Below, in pieces: positions 48,791 through 57,149 of a DNA stretch of 64,000 nt. The notes under the pieces are model-generated. The model searched no databases, was not told the DNA's origin, and saw nothing but the letters and a program-made list of their open reading frames with translations. The stretch spans positions 1,302,817-1,366,816 of the forward strand of contig NZ_BBRJ01000002.1 of assembly GCF_002090095.1 (NCBI RefSeq). The letters are read 5' to 3'. Source of the stretch: Demequina sp. NBRC 110053 (GTDB taxonomy: Bacteria > Actinomycetota > Actinomycetes > Actinomycetales > Demequinaceae). The position numbers and the translations under genes were made by a program. Within the stretch, counting starts at the first letter, position 1. The number at the start of each line of letters is the position of its first letter.

Positions 48791-49765
48791 ATGCCCATCA
48801 CGTCTGTCAACAAGGACCCCGGGTCCCTGACGATGACCGTCATCGCGGACTTCGCCGCGAGCCGCGAGCGCCTCTGGGAGGCCTACGTCGACCCCCGGCA
48901 GATCGAGAAGTTCTGGGGTCCGGAGGGATGGCCAGCGACCTTCACCCGCCACGACGTCTTCCCCGGTGGGCGCAGCGCCTACTACATGACCGGCCCCGAC
49001 GGCGAGAAGTCCGGCGGGTTCTGGGAGTTCCTGTCCGTCGATCCGGGCCACTCCTTCGAGGTGCGCGACGGCTTCGCCACCGATGACGGCGAGGAGAACA
49101 CGGACATGCCGAGCATGCGCATGACCTTCTCCTTCGAGGACCACGAGGGCGGGTCACGGCTCACCACCACCACATGGTTCGGCACCGCCGAGCAGCTCGA
49201 GCAGCTGCTCGAGATGGGCATGGAGGAGGGCATGACGTCCGCCATGGGCCAGATCGACGAGGTGCTCGCGGATCTCGCCTCCTTCGCGGCCGGCAACGGC
49301 GCGGAGCTGCAGGTCCTGTCCGACACGCAGATCCGCGTCTCCCGCGTCATCAGGGGCTCGGTCGAGCTGGTCTGGCGCGCGCACCATGAGTCCGAGCTGA
49401 TGAAGCAGTGGCTGCTCGGTCCTGACGGGTGGTCGATGCCGGTGGCCGAGCCCGCGACCGAGGTGGGGCAGACGTTCCGCCAGGAGTGGGCGCCCGACGA
49501 GGGAACGGAGGGCGAGCCCTTCGGCTTCACTGGCGAGCTGCTCGAGGTGGAGGCTCCCTTCCGCGCCGTCACCACCGAGCGGATGATCGGCATGGAAGGG
49601 GAGCCGAGCATCAACGAGCTCACGCTCACCCCTCACGCGGACGGCACCCTGCTCACGCTCGTCATCACCTATCCGAGCGCCGAGGTGCGCGACATGGTCA
49701 TCGGCACCGGGATGGTCGACGGCATGGAGACCTCGTACGCGCGCCTCGAGTCGGTGCTCGCGTGA
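48791..49765 (+). CDS. Tandem SRPBCC (AHSA1) domain protein
   Basis: 324 residues, ATG after AAAGG. Two AHSA1 domains in tandem: residues about 15-155 (VIADFAASRERLWEAYVDPRQIEKFWGPEGWPATF ... WFGTAEQLEQLLEMGMEEGM) and about 175-320 (IRVSRVIRGSVELVWRAHHESELMKQWLLGPDGW ... MVIGTGMVDGMETSYARLESVL). Most ArsR-linked SRPBCC proteins have one domain, so this is a duplication-fusion. Ligand unknown. Followed by DUF4287 with GTGA overlap. Confidence 0.83.
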   Translation: MPITSVNKDPGSLTMTVIADFAASRERLWEAYVDPRQIEKFWGPEGWPATFTRHDVFPGGRSAYYMTGPDGEKSGGFWEFLSVDPGHSFEVRDGFATDDGEENTDMPSMRMTFSFEDHEGGSRLTTTTWFGTAEQLEQLLEMGMEEGMTSAMGQIDEVLADLASFAAGNGAELQVLSDTQIRVSRVIRGSVELVWRAHHESELMKQWLLGPDGWSMPVAEPATEVGQTFRQEWAPDEGTEGEPFGFTGELLEVEAPFRAVTTERMIGMEGEPSINELTLTPHADGTLLTLVITYPSAEVRDMVIGTGMVDGMETSYARLESVLA

Positions 49766-50031
49766 CGACCGCCGACACCCCAGCCGGGGGCCACCGCGTG
49801 GTGGCCCCCGAGCTGGACCCGGACGTCAAGGTCAAGGGACCCGCCTCGTACTTTCCGAGCATCGAGAAGAAGTACGGCCGCCCCATGCAGGACTGGCTCG
49901 ACCTGATCGCCGCGGAGCTCGATGCGGGCAAGCGCCACATGGAGGTGGTCGAGCAGCTCAAGGCCGAGCACGGCATGGGCCACGGCCACGCGAATGCCGC
50001 CGTGGCCTACGTGAAGGCCAAGCTCGCCTGA
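49762..50031 (+). CDS. DUF4287 family protein
   Basis: 89 residues from a GTG that overlaps the previous stop; GTGs at 49798 and 49801 are alternatives. The domain is SYFPSIEKKYGRPMQDWLDLIAAELDAGKRHMEVVEQLKAEHGMGHGHANAAVAYVKAK, as in small DUF4287 proteins. The first 25 codons include an 11-bp perfect hairpin in DNA (49785-49810), which may matter for expression. Third gene of the arsR operon. Function unknown. Confidence 0.78.
   Translation: MTTADTPAGGHRVVAPELDPDVKVKGPASYFPSIEKKYGRPMQDWLDLIAAELDAGKRHMEVVEQLKAEHGMGHGHANAAVAYVKAKLA
49785..49810 (+). terminator. Strong intragenic hairpin at the start of the DUF4287 gene
   Basis: CGGGGGCCACC (49785-49795) pairs perfectly with GGTGGCCCCCG (49800-49810) around GCGT. 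It could lower expression of DUF4287 relative to the SRPBCC gene, or be an attenuator if translation starts at 49798 or 49801. No U-tract. Confidence 0.35.
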
Positions 50032-50093
50032 CGGCGCCTCGCTCCTCGAGCGTGGGAGGGGGGCGCGCTGCCGCGCATGCCAGACTCGGAGCC

Positions 50094-50522
50094 ATGACCG
50101 ATTACCAGCGCATCGACATGGGACCCCTGGATCAGTGGCGCGAGCACTTCGGTGGCTTCGTGCCCGACCGCTCGCGCGACGGGCGCCGCGTCCTCGACCA
50201 CGAGCTGCCGATGCAGTTCATCGGCGTCACGGCGAATTCCCTGGTGCCGGGGGAGGAGGCGGGCTACTGGCACGCGCACACCTCGGACGAGGAGCTGTAC
50301 ATCTTCCTGACCGGGGCGGGCCAGATGGGGCTTGACGACGACGTGATCGACGTCGGTCCCGGCACCGCGATCCGCGTGGGACAGGGCGTGATGCGCACGT
50401 GGCGCGCGCTTCCCGACAGCGAGGGTGCGCTCACGTGGCTCTGCATCCGAGGCGATGGGGACGACCTGCCGCACCTGCCCGACGATGCGCATCGCATCAC
50501 CGACGTGCCGATGCCGTGGTGA
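50094..50522 (+). CDS. Cupin domain protein
   Basis: 142 residues; CAGACT lies 7 bases before the ATG. Cupin motifs are NSLVPGEEAGYWHAHTSDEELYIFLTGAGQMGLDDDV (HxH...E) and IDVGPGTAIRVGQGVMRTWRALPD. Single beta-barrel, possibly metal-binding. Substrate unknown. Ends at the region that carries the ABC-F promoter. Confidence 0.8.
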   Translation: MTDYQRIDMGPLDQWREHFGGFVPDRSRDGRRVLDHELPMQFIGVTANSLVPGEEAGYWHAHTSDEELYIFLTGAGQMGLDDDVIDVGPGTAIRVGQGVMRTWRALPDSEGALTWLCIRGDGDDLPHLPDDAHRITDVPMPW

Positions 50523-50547
50523 CCAGCGCTCGGGCGTCGCGTACCCT
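50519..50547 (+). promoter_or_regulatory. Probable promoter of the ABC-F leader
   Basis: GTGACC (50519-50524) and TACCCT (50542-50547) with a 17-bp spacer. The -35 overlaps the cupin stop codon. Transcription would start near 50554, giving a leader of about 100 bases. Confidence 0.45.
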
Positions 50548-50569
50548 TGACCTGTCGCACCCCCCGACC

Positions 50570-50587
50570 GTGAGGACGATCCGTTGA
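50570..50587 (+). CDS. Candidate leader peptide MRTIR (or MKI from 50584)
   Basis: GTG AGG ACG ATC CGT TGA. A second candidate in another frame is TTG AAG ATC TAG (50584-50595), which has GAGGA 7 bases upstream and ends exactly where the first leader helix begins. Either would place a stalled or terminating ribosome over the 5' arms of the leader helices. Too short for any homology evidence. Confidence 0.35.
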   Translation: MRTIR

Positions 50588-50592
50588 AGATC

Positions 50593-50656
50593 TAGGTTCG
50601 CCAGACGCTCAGTCTGGCCACGCGCACTCCGCTCCCAGACGCATTGCGAGAACCTA
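50593..50656 (+). promoter_or_regulatory. Attenuator-like leader structure of the ABC-F gene
   Basis: Three competing elements. Stem 0: TAGGTTC (50593-50599) with GAACCTA (50650-50656), which ties up the first base of the ABC-F ATG. Hairpin 1:2: GCCAGAC (50600-50606) with GTCTGGC (50612-50618). Hairpin 2:3: GTCTGG (50612-50617) with CCAGAC (50635-50640), exclusive of 1:2. A ribosome held on the leader peptide would cover stem 0 and arm 1, allow 2:3 and free the start codon. Confidence 0.55.
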
Positions 50657-52245
50657 TGCCTTCCCTGTCCTTCACTCAGCTCTCCTACTCCTGGCCCGAC
50701 GGCACGCCGGTGCTCGACGGCGTCACCGGAACCGTCGACTCGGGCCTGAGCGCGTTGGTAGGCGCCAACGGCGTCGGCAAGTCGACCCTGCTGCGCCTGC
50801 TCGCCGGCGACCTCGAGCCGTCCGCGGGCTCCCTCTCCCGCCCGGCGTCCGTCACCTACGTCCCGCAGGACGTCGCGTTGCACGCTGAGCGGAGGGCCGA
50901 TGCGGTCATGGGGCTCGAGAGCGTTCGCGCCGCCATTCGCGCGGTCGAGTCGGGCGACGCGGATCCGGACCACTTCGACGTCATCGGCGATGACTGGGAT
51001 GCGGAGGAGCGCGCCGCCGCGACGCTCGCGTCGCTCGGGCTGCCTCCCGACACGCTCGAGCGCACCGTGGGCGAGCTGTCGGGCGGCGAGATCACGCGCC
51101 TCGCGCTCGCCGCGGCGCTCCACGCCCGGCCCGACGTCCTGCTGCTCGACGAGCCCACCAACAATCTCGATGGGGAGGCGACCCGCCACGTGATCGAGGC
51201 GCTGGCCGCCCGCCCTGGCGCGACGCTCGTGGTGTCGCACGATCGCCGAGTGCTGGCGCGAGTGGGCGCGATTGGCGAGCTGCGGCGCGGATCGCTGCGG
51301 TGGTTCGGCGGCGCGATCGACGCGTACGAGGAGGCTCTGGCGGTCGAGAGGGCCGCCGCCCAGCAGGACCTGCGCACCGCGCGTGCCGACGTGAGCCGGC
51401 AGCACCGCGAGCTCCGCGCGCACGTCGAGGGCGCAGCGCGGCGCTCGAAGGCGGGCGCAGCCAAGGCCGAGAACGCGGCGAAGATCCTCGTCGGCGGCAA
51501 GCGGCGTCAGGCCCAGGTCACGATGGCCAGAGTCACCGGCGTCCACGAGGACCGGCTTGCCGACGCGCGCGAGCGACTCGACGTCGCGCGGGCGGCGGCC
51601 GACGGCGACCGTGAGATCCGAGTGGAGCTGCCAGGCACCGCGGTGCCCGCGCGGCGAGACGTCGCGACGCTCGCGGACGTCGAGCTGCGCACGGGCACGG
51701 TGGTGCGCGCCGCGATCCAGGGGCCCGAGCGGATCATCCTGTCGGGACGCAATGGAGCGGGCAAGACCACTCTCATCGAGACCCTGCTCGGCACGGTGGC
51801 GCCGCGCTCAGGCGAGGCGCGCGTGGATGTCCCGGTGGGCCTCCTCCCTCAGCGTCTCGACGTGCTCGATCCGTCGCTGACGGTGGCTGAGAACGTCCGG
51901 GCCTCGGCATCGGGCGCGTCGCCTCATGAGGTGCGTGAGGCGCTCGCGCGCTTCCTGTTCCGCGGCAGCGGCGGCGACGCCGTCGCGAGCACGCTGTCGG
52001 GTGGCGAACGGTTCCGGGCGGCGCTCGCATCGGTGCTGCTGGCGCGGCCTGCGCCGCAGCTGCTGATCCTCGACGAGCCCACGAACAACCTCGACTTCGC
52101 TTCGCGAGCGCACCTGATCGAGGCGCTTGAGGACTACCGTGGCGCGCTCCTCGTCGTGAGCCACGACGCCGAGTTCGTCGAAGCGCTCGCGCCCACGCGC
52201 GAGTGGCGGGTCGATGCGGGCGGCTTCCACGACCGGCCTCGGTAG
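50656..52245 (+). CDS. ABC-F family ATPase, ribosomal-protection type candidate
   Basis: 529 residues from MPSLSFTQLSYSW; four codons upstream is a TTG alternative. Two ABC domains without membrane segments: GANGVGKST near residue 40, LSGGEITRL, LLLDEPTNNLD; linker about 225-330, rich in Arg and Ala, with LRAHVEGAARRSKAGAAKAENA; then GRNGAGKTT, LSGGERFRA and LLILDEPTNNLD. Both Walker B extensions are TNNLD. ABC-F proteins bind the ribosomal E site; the leader with competing helices and a leader peptide resembles the drug-sensing leaders of resistance ABC-F genes. Antibiotic class cannot be read from sequence. Confidence 0.85.
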   Translation: MPSLSFTQLSYSWPDGTPVLDGVTGTVDSGLSALVGANGVGKSTLLRLLAGDLEPSAGSLSRPASVTYVPQDVALHAERRADAVMGLESVRAAIRAVESGDADPDHFDVIGDDWDAEERAAATLASLGLPPDTLERTVGELSGGEITRLALAAALHARPDVLLLDEPTNNLDGEATRHVIEALAARPGATLVVSHDRRVLARVGAIGELRRGSLRWFGGAIDAYEEALAVERAAAQQDLRTARADVSRQHRELRAHVEGAARRSKAGAAKAENAAKILVGGKRRQAQVTMARVTGVHEDRLADARERLDVARAAADGDREIRVELPGTAVPARRDVATLADVELRTGTVVRAAIQGPERIILSGRNGAGKTTLIETLLGTVAPRSGEARVDVPVGLLPQRLDVLDPSLTVAENVRASASGASPHEVREALARFLFRGSGGDAVASTLSGGERFRAALASVLLARPAPQLLILDEPTNNLDFASRAHLIEALEDYRGALLVVSHDAEFVEALAPTREWRVDAGGFHDRPR

Positions 52246-52344
52246 GCGCTCCGTCCCCCTGGCAGGGACCCGACAACATCATGCGCGGGGACCCGTGCCC
52301 AGGAATCGGGGCCGGAGTCGACGCCGCGGCGCCGATGCGGTGGC

Positions 52345-53748
52345 TCAGCCGCGCGGCAGCGTGAAGGTCACCGTGGTGCCGGCTCCCTCGATCGAGTCGA
52401 CCGCGAGCGCACCGCCATGCGCCTCGACGATGGCGGCCGTGATCGCGAGGCCAAGGCCGGCCCCGCCCGTCGCACGCTGACGCGAGGCGTCACCGCGCAC
52501 GAACCGCTCCGTCGCTCGGGCGGCGATGGCGGGGGACATCCCTGGCCCATCGTCGGCGATCGTCACGCGTGCACCGGCGTCGAGCTGCGCGACGGTGACG
52601 GTGACCTCAGTGCCGCCATGAGTCGCGGCATTGGTGAGCACGTTGAGGAGCGCCTGTCGCAGGCGGTCGGGATCGGCGACGACTGCCGCGGCATCGCTCG
52701 ACACCTCGAAGGTCGTGTCGGGGAAGGCAGCGACGGCGCCAGCGACGGTGTCGGCGACGAGCGCGGCGAGGTCGATCTGTTCGAGCGACAGCTCGGGCTC
52801 GGCGTCGTACCTCGCAAGCTCGAGCATGTCGTCGACGAGGCGCTTCATGCGCAACGCCTCCGCCTCGGTGCGCGACCACGCATCGGTCTGGTCTGCCTTC
52901 AGGCGCAGCGCCCCGCGGCGGTGCAGCTCCGAGTAGCCCAGCACCGTCGTGAGGGGCGTGCGCAACTCGTGGGAGGCGTCCGCGACGAACTCCCGCAGGC
53001 GCATCTCCGAGCGTTCGCGCTCCTCGAGCGACGACGTCAGCGTGCCGATCATCGCATTCAGCGAGGCGGCGAGCTCGGCGGACTCGCTGCCCGACCCGGC
53101 TCCCTCGAGCCGCACCGCCAGGTCGCCGTCGGCGATGCGCGCGGACGCGTCGACCATGCGGCGCATGGGGTTCACTCCCAGTCGGATCACCCACCACGCG
53201 ACGACGGCGAGGCCCGCGAGCATCAGCGCGATGCCGATGGCCTCGATGGTGATGAGGCGCTGCATGGCGGCGTTGACGTCGTCCATGGACATCGCCGTGA
53301 TGTCCCAGCCGTTGCCCGCTGGCCGCGCGAGCACGCGGAACTCGCCGCCGCCCGCCTCGGCCGGCACGGTGAGGTAGGTCGCCTGGTCGGGGTCGAGCGC
53401 GGCCACCTCGATGTGCGGAAGCGACTCGGGCGCGTTCTCGACGTTGGGCCTGAGGAAGACGTACGCCTGGCCGTCGGCGCTCACGTAGCCGCGAAAGGCA
53501 TCCGACGGCCGGTCGAGGTCGCCAGGAGGCCCGCCACGCAGATCCTGGATCGGCTGATCGATGGACGACGGACCGGCGAAGCTCGCGAGGCGGTCATCGA
53601 GCTGATCCACCTGGTAGCTCGTCGTAGAGGCGGTGACGATGACGGCGACGACGATGGCGACGGCCGCGATCGCCCCGAACCCCGCGATGACTCGAGCCCG
53701 CAGCGACATGCCGCGCCGCTTAGGCACGCGCATCGGCTCCTCGCTCAC
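52345..53748 (-). CDS. Two-component sensor histidine kinase
   Basis: 467 residues from a GTG that overlaps the response-regulator stop (GTGA). Two membrane helices (about 23-45 and 175-195) enclose an extracytoplasmic sensor domain of about 130 residues (VDQLDDRLASFAGPSS ... YVFLRPNVENAPESLP). HAMP (about 196-250), H-box DASHELRTPLTTVLGYSEL (His260), N-box LRQALLNVLTNAATHG, G1 DDGPGM and G2 GGAGLGLAI complete the kinase. The signal is unknown. Partner of the response regulator immediately upstream. Confidence 0.92.
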   Translation of the reverse strand: MSEEPMRVPKRRGMSLRARVIAGFGAIAAVAIVVAVIVTASTTSYQVDQLDDRLASFAGPSSIDQPIQDLRGGPPGDLDRPSDAFRGYVSADGQAYVFLRPNVENAPESLPHIEVAALDPDQATYLTVPAEAGGGEFRVLARPAGNGWDITAMSMDDVNAAMQRLITIEAIGIALMLAGLAVVAWWVIRLGVNPMRRMVDASARIADGDLAVRLEGAGSGSESAELAASLNAMIGTLTSSLEERERSEMRLREFVADASHELRTPLTTVLGYSELHRRGALRLKADQTDAWSRTEAEALRMKRLVDDMLELARYDAEPELSLEQIDLAALVADTVAGAVAAFPDTTFEVSSDAAAVVADPDRLRQALLNVLTNAATHGGTEVTVTVAQLDAGARVTIADDGPGMSPAIAARATERFVRGDASRQRATGGAGLGLAITAAIVEAHGGALAVDSIEGAGTTVTFTLPRG

Positions 53749-54428
53749 GGCACCCTCAGCGCATATCCCGCGCCGCGCACGGTGTGGATCAACCGCGGCT
53801 CGACGGTGTCGACCTTGCGGCGCAGGTATCCGATGTACGTCTCGACCACGCCGGGATCGTCGTCGGCTGAGTAGCCCCACACCGCCTCGAGCAGCTGGCC
53901 GCGCGAGAGGACCCGGCCCACGTTGCGCATGAGGTGGCCGAGCAGGCGGTACTCGGTGGGTGACAGATGGATCTCGACGCCGCCGCGGGTGACTCGGTGA
54001 GCGACGTCGTCGAGCACCAGATCGGCCACGGCGTAGGTGTCCGCCGCCGAGGGCGACCGCTCGACTCGCCGCGAGACCGCCTCGACCCTCGCGACCAGCT
54101 CGTCGAGGTTGAACGGCTTGTCGAGGTAGTCGTCGGCGCCGATGGTGAGCCCCTCGACCTTGTCTGCGGCCGAGTCCCTGGCGGTGAGGAAGATGATCGG
54201 TGTCCTGTCGCCTCCCTCGCGCAGCCGGCGGCACATGGCGAAGCCGTCCATGGTCGGCATCATCACATCGAGGATGATGAGGTCCGGCTGGCCCTCGCGC
54301 ACCGCACGCAGGCCCTCGGCGCCGTCGCGGGCCTGCGCGACGGCGTATCCCTCGTACTTGAGGGCGGCGGCGAGCATGGTGCGGAGGTTGTCCTCGTCGT
54401 CGACCACGAGGATGCGTCGGTCTGGCAT
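53745..54428 (-). CDS. OmpR/PhoB family response regulator
   Basis: 227 residues. Receiver domain 1-120 with ILVVDDEDNLRTML, phospho-acceptor Asp54 in LIILDVMMPTMDG, PIIFLTARD and DDYLDKPFNLDELVARV; C-terminal winged helix (about 130-227) with HLSPTEYRLLGHLMRNVGRVLSRGQLLEAVWGY and VETYIGYLRRKVD. The kinase follows with a GTGA overlap. Targets unknown; no sigma-anti-sigma or transporter gene is in the operon. GAGACT lies 12 bases before the ATG (6-base gap). Confidence 0.93.
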   Translation of the reverse strand: MPDRRILVVDDEDNLRTMLAAALKYEGYAVAQARDGAEGLRAVREGQPDLIILDVMMPTMDGFAMCRRLREGGDRTPIIFLTARDSAADKVEGLTIGADDYLDKPFNLDELVARVEAVSRRVERSPSAADTYAVADLVLDDVAHRVTRGGVEIHLSPTEYRLLGHLMRNVGRVLSRGQLLEAVWGYSADDDPGVVETYIGYLRRKVDTVEPRLIHTVRGAGYALRVP

Positions 54429-54547
54429 GTCCTCAGTCTCACACCCCTGCCTGGGAGTTCGCTGAGACCTGGTGCAGCGACGCTGGGGAGCGGCGCGCCA
54501 GCAGTGGATGCCACCTGTGCACCCGCAGCAACGCCCCCCACATCCGG

Positions 54548-54605
54548 CGAAAGGGATCCGAATCGCTGATCCAGGCCCTCGAGCCAGCGACGTGGATCCC
54601 TTTCG
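54548..54605. terminator. Long imperfect hairpin downstream of the quinone-reductase gene
   Basis: CGAAAGGGATCC (54548-54559) pairs with GGATCCCTTTCG (54594-54605); inside it TCGCTG (54563-54568) pairs with CAGCGA (54585-54590). The quinone-reductase gene (stop 54666) is transcribed toward it and the response-regulator promoter lies beyond. Confidence 0.6.
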
Positions 54606-54665
54606 TTGGTCTCGAGGGTGGCGGGCGAGGGGGACCGCCGCGTGCTGCGAGCCGAGCGGCAGTGC

Positions 54666-55640
54666 TCAGTCGCCGACGGCGATGACGAGCTTGCCCGCCA
54701 CGTGCCCGTCCTCGAGCACCCGGCAGGCCTGGGCGGCGCGGTCGAGAGGATACGTCTCCTGGACGACGGGCGTCAGCGAGCCGTCCGCGAGCCAGTCAGC
54801 GAGCTGGGCCAGGTCGCTCTGAACGACCTTCGCGAGCATCATCCCGTGGTCGACGCCCGTGAGCCTGCCGCCGATCTGCCGGCGTACCAGCGGGCCTCCT
54901 GGTCCCAGCAGCCTGCCACCAGCGACCGCCCCGACGGTCACGACCCGGCCGCCTTGCGAGAGCAGCGCGCGGAGGTCGCGCAGTGCCGCGGTCGCGACCG
55001 TGTCGATCACGACGTCGTAGGTTCCGTCGGGGCGCTCGGCCTCGTCGTACGCGAAGACCCGGTCCGCCCCCAGGCGCTCGACCAGCTCGCGGTTGCGACT
55101 CGAGCAGACCGCCGCGACGCGACGGGCACCGAGCGCGCGGGCCACCTGCACCGCGGTGTGCCCGACCCCGCCGGAGGCGCCCCACACGAGGACGTCCTCC
55201 CCGCCTACGAGCGCCGCGGTGTCTCGAAGCGCCTGCAGCGCGGTCAAGCCAGCCATGGGCGTCGCTGCCGCGGACTCGAAGCTGACGTCATCGGGGATCC
55301 TGGCCACCGCATCGGCGCTCGCGACCGCCCACTCGGCGCATGCGCCGGTGCCGATCTCCGCCATCACGCGGTCGCCCGTCGCCCAGCCGGTCACGTCAGT
55401 GCCGACGGCCTCGACGGTGCCGGCGAGGTCTGCCCCCAGGATGCGCGGCTCGCGCACTCTCCAGCCCTCGGAGGCCCGCAGGATGAGCGGCTCGCCCCGG
55501 TACTGATGCCAGTCGTAGGCGTTGAGCCCGGCAGCTGCGACCCGGATCAGCAGGTCACCCGGTCCGGGCTCGACGGTCGGAACGTCGAGCACTCGAAGAT
55601 CCTCGTTGGATCCGTAGCGGTGGTAGGCAACGGCGCGCAT
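54666..55640 (-). CDS. NADPH:quinone reductase / MDR dehydrogenase
   Basis: 324 residues from MRAVAYHRYGSNEDLRVLD; AAGGAGG precedes the ATG. Zinc-free medium-chain dehydrogenase: LNAYDWHQYRGEPLIL, GADLAGTVEAVGTDVTGW, DVLVWGASGGVGHTAVQVARALGA, EDGHVAGKLVIAV. Close paralogue of 35273-36253. Transcribed divergently from a TetR gene, with two operator-like repeats between. Probably reduces quinones or alpha,beta-unsaturated carbonyls and is derepressed by such compounds; inference. Confidence 0.87.
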   Translation of the reverse strand: MRAVAYHRYGSNEDLRVLDVPTVEPGPGDLLIRVAAAGLNAYDWHQYRGEPLILRASEGWRVREPRILGADLAGTVEAVGTDVTGWATGDRVMAEIGTGACAEWAVASADAVARIPDDVSFESAAATPMAGLTALQALRDTAALVGGEDVLVWGASGGVGHTAVQVARALGARRVAAVCSSRNRELVERLGADRVFAYDEAERPDGTYDVVIDTVATAALRDLRALLSQGGRVVTVGAVAGGRLLGPGGPLVRRQIGGRLTGVDHGMMLAKVVQSDLAQLADWLADGSLTPVVQETYPLDRAAQACRVLEDGHVAGKLVIAVGD

Positions 55641-55654
55641 GAGCGCCTCCTTGA

Positions 55655-55705
55655 CTTACGGTGTAAGGGACGAGACGACGGTACACTTACGCTGTAAGTC
55701 AGTCA
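55655..55705. promoter_or_regulatory. Divergent TetR-controlled promoter region, two operators
   Basis: CTTACGGTGTAAG (55655-55667) and ACTTACGCTGTAAGT (55685-55699) are inverted repeats with identical arms CTTAC/GTAAG. On the minus strand TTGACT (55700-55705) and TACCGT (55677-55682) form a 17-bp-spaced promoter for the dehydrogenase, with one operator inside the spacer. Confidence 0.72.
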
Positions 55706-55723
55706 AGGGTTCGGGAGGTCGCG

Positions 55724-56338
55724 GTGGCCAGAGGCGTCCTCTCGCGCGCAGCCGTCATCGACGCGGCCATCGCCATCGCGGACGAGGAGGGGCTGCGGGC
55801 GCTGTCGATGCGCCGGCTCGGCGAGGCGCTCGGGGTCGAGGCGATGAGCCTGTACCACCACGTCGCCAACAAGGACGACATCCATCACGGCCTGGTGGAC
55901 CGGGTCTGGGAGCAGGTCGACCTCGCCCGTGACGAGACTGACTGGCGCGCCGCGCTGCACCGTGTGTGCGGCTCGGCGCATCGCGCGATGCTTGCCCACC
56001 CCTGGTTCTTCGCCCTGCCCATCACCTATGGCGGCGAGTCCAGGCTGCACGTGATCGAGGCGATGCTCGCCCATCTCGACCATGGCGGCGTGCCACCTGA
56101 GCTCGCCTTCCATGCCCAGCACGTGCTCGACGGGCACGTCTTCGGGTACTCGTGGCAGGCCATCGGCTTCGCCGACCTGGAAGCGCTGCGCGACCAGGCC
56201 GATGACACCCTCGCCCGCATCTCCGCGACAGCCTTCCCCTACGTCCGGGCGCACGCGCGCCAGCACTTCGACTCGCCTCCACCCGGCGATGGGTTCGCGG
56301 TCGGGCTCGATCTGATGCTCGACGGACTGGTTCGGTAA
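55724..56338 (+). CDS. TetR family transcriptional regulator (TetR_C type)
   Basis: 204 residues from a GTG that follows GGGAGG. N-terminal HTH (SRAAVIDAAIAIADEEGLRALSMRRLGEALGVEAMSLYHHVANKDDI), in which MRRLGEALGVEAMSLYHHV is typical of the TetR_C-type group. C-terminal ligand-binding domain follows. Divergent from the quinone reductase, with two palindromic operators between; probable repressor of both. Ligand unknown. Confidence 0.87.
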   Translation: MARGVLSRAAVIDAAIAIADEEGLRALSMRRLGEALGVEAMSLYHHVANKDDIHHGLVDRVWEQVDLARDETDWRAALHRVCGSAHRAMLAHPWFFALPITYGGESRLHVIEAMLAHLDHGGVPPELAFHAQHVLDGHVFGYSWQAIGFADLEALRDQADDTLARISATAFPYVRAHARQHFDSPPPGDGFAVGLDLMLDGLVR

Positions 56339-56496
56339 GAACGCCTCGCGCCTGAGGCCCAGCGGCCCGCTCCCACCGCGCGCGCACGCCTGAGGGGCCC
56401 ATGCAGGACCACGCCTGACGCCTGGCCCCGGCACATGTCTGTCGCGAGGGGTAGCGTCAGACACGACAGAACGTTCCGCACGTACCTGGAGGTGTC

Positions 56497-57072
56497 ATGG
56501 CGACCATCGTCCTGCTGCACTCGGCGCTCGGGCTCACCAGCCATGTCCACGCGTGGGCCGAGGCCCTCCGCGACGACGGCCATGTGGTCGAGACGCCCGA
56601 TCTGTTCGGCGGCGAGACGTTCCACGACCTGCAGTCGGGTGTCGCATTCGCCGACGGTCATGGAGGCCCTCCCGTCTTCGTCGAGCCCGCGATCGCGCAG
56701 ATCAGGGACATCGATGGACCCGTGGTCTACGCGGGCTTCTCCTTGGGCGCGTGCGTCGCTCAGCTGCTCGCGCTGCGCAGGGACGATGCGGCAGCGGCGA
56801 TTCTCGTCAGCGGACTGATCTCGCCCGAGTGGCTCGAGAGCGAGGCCTGGCCGCCGGGCGTGCCGGGTCAGCTCCACCGCACCGAGTCCGACGAGTGGTG
56901 CACCACGGAGGAGGCGGAGGCGCTGATCGCCGCCTCCGGCGGCGAGCTCGTCGACTTCGTCTACCCGGGAGATGCCCATCTGTTCGCCTTCGAGGGATGG
57001 AGCGAGTACGACTCCGAGGCGTCACATCAGCTCTTCGAGCACGTCACCGACTTCCTGGCGACGCTCGAGTAG
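56497..57072 (+). CDS. Dienelactone-hydrolase-family alpha/beta hydrolase
   Basis: 191 residues from MATIVLLHSALGL, with TGGAGGTGTC before the ATG. The nucleophile elbow is VVYAGFSLGACVAQ (Ser), the acid is expected in GELVDFVYPGDAHLFAF, which also carries the His of the triad (AHLF). Length and PGDAHLF match the small DLH group. Dienelactone hydrolases usually use Cys; the Ser here suggests another ester substrate. Confidence 0.83.
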   Translation: MATIVLLHSALGLTSHVHAWAEALRDDGHVVETPDLFGGETFHDLQSGVAFADGHGGPPVFVEPAIAQIRDIDGPVVYAGFSLGACVAQLLALRRDDAAAAILVSGLISPEWLESEAWPPGVPGQLHRTESDEWCTTEEAEALIAASGGELVDFVYPGDAHLFAFEGWSEYDSEASHQLFEHVTDFLATLE

Positions 57073-57149
57073 CAGTCGCGTGCGCCGCCAGACGAGCCGA
57101 TGCGCGAGTGGGGTCGAGGGGAGGCCTCACCCGCGCATCGGCGTGGCGG

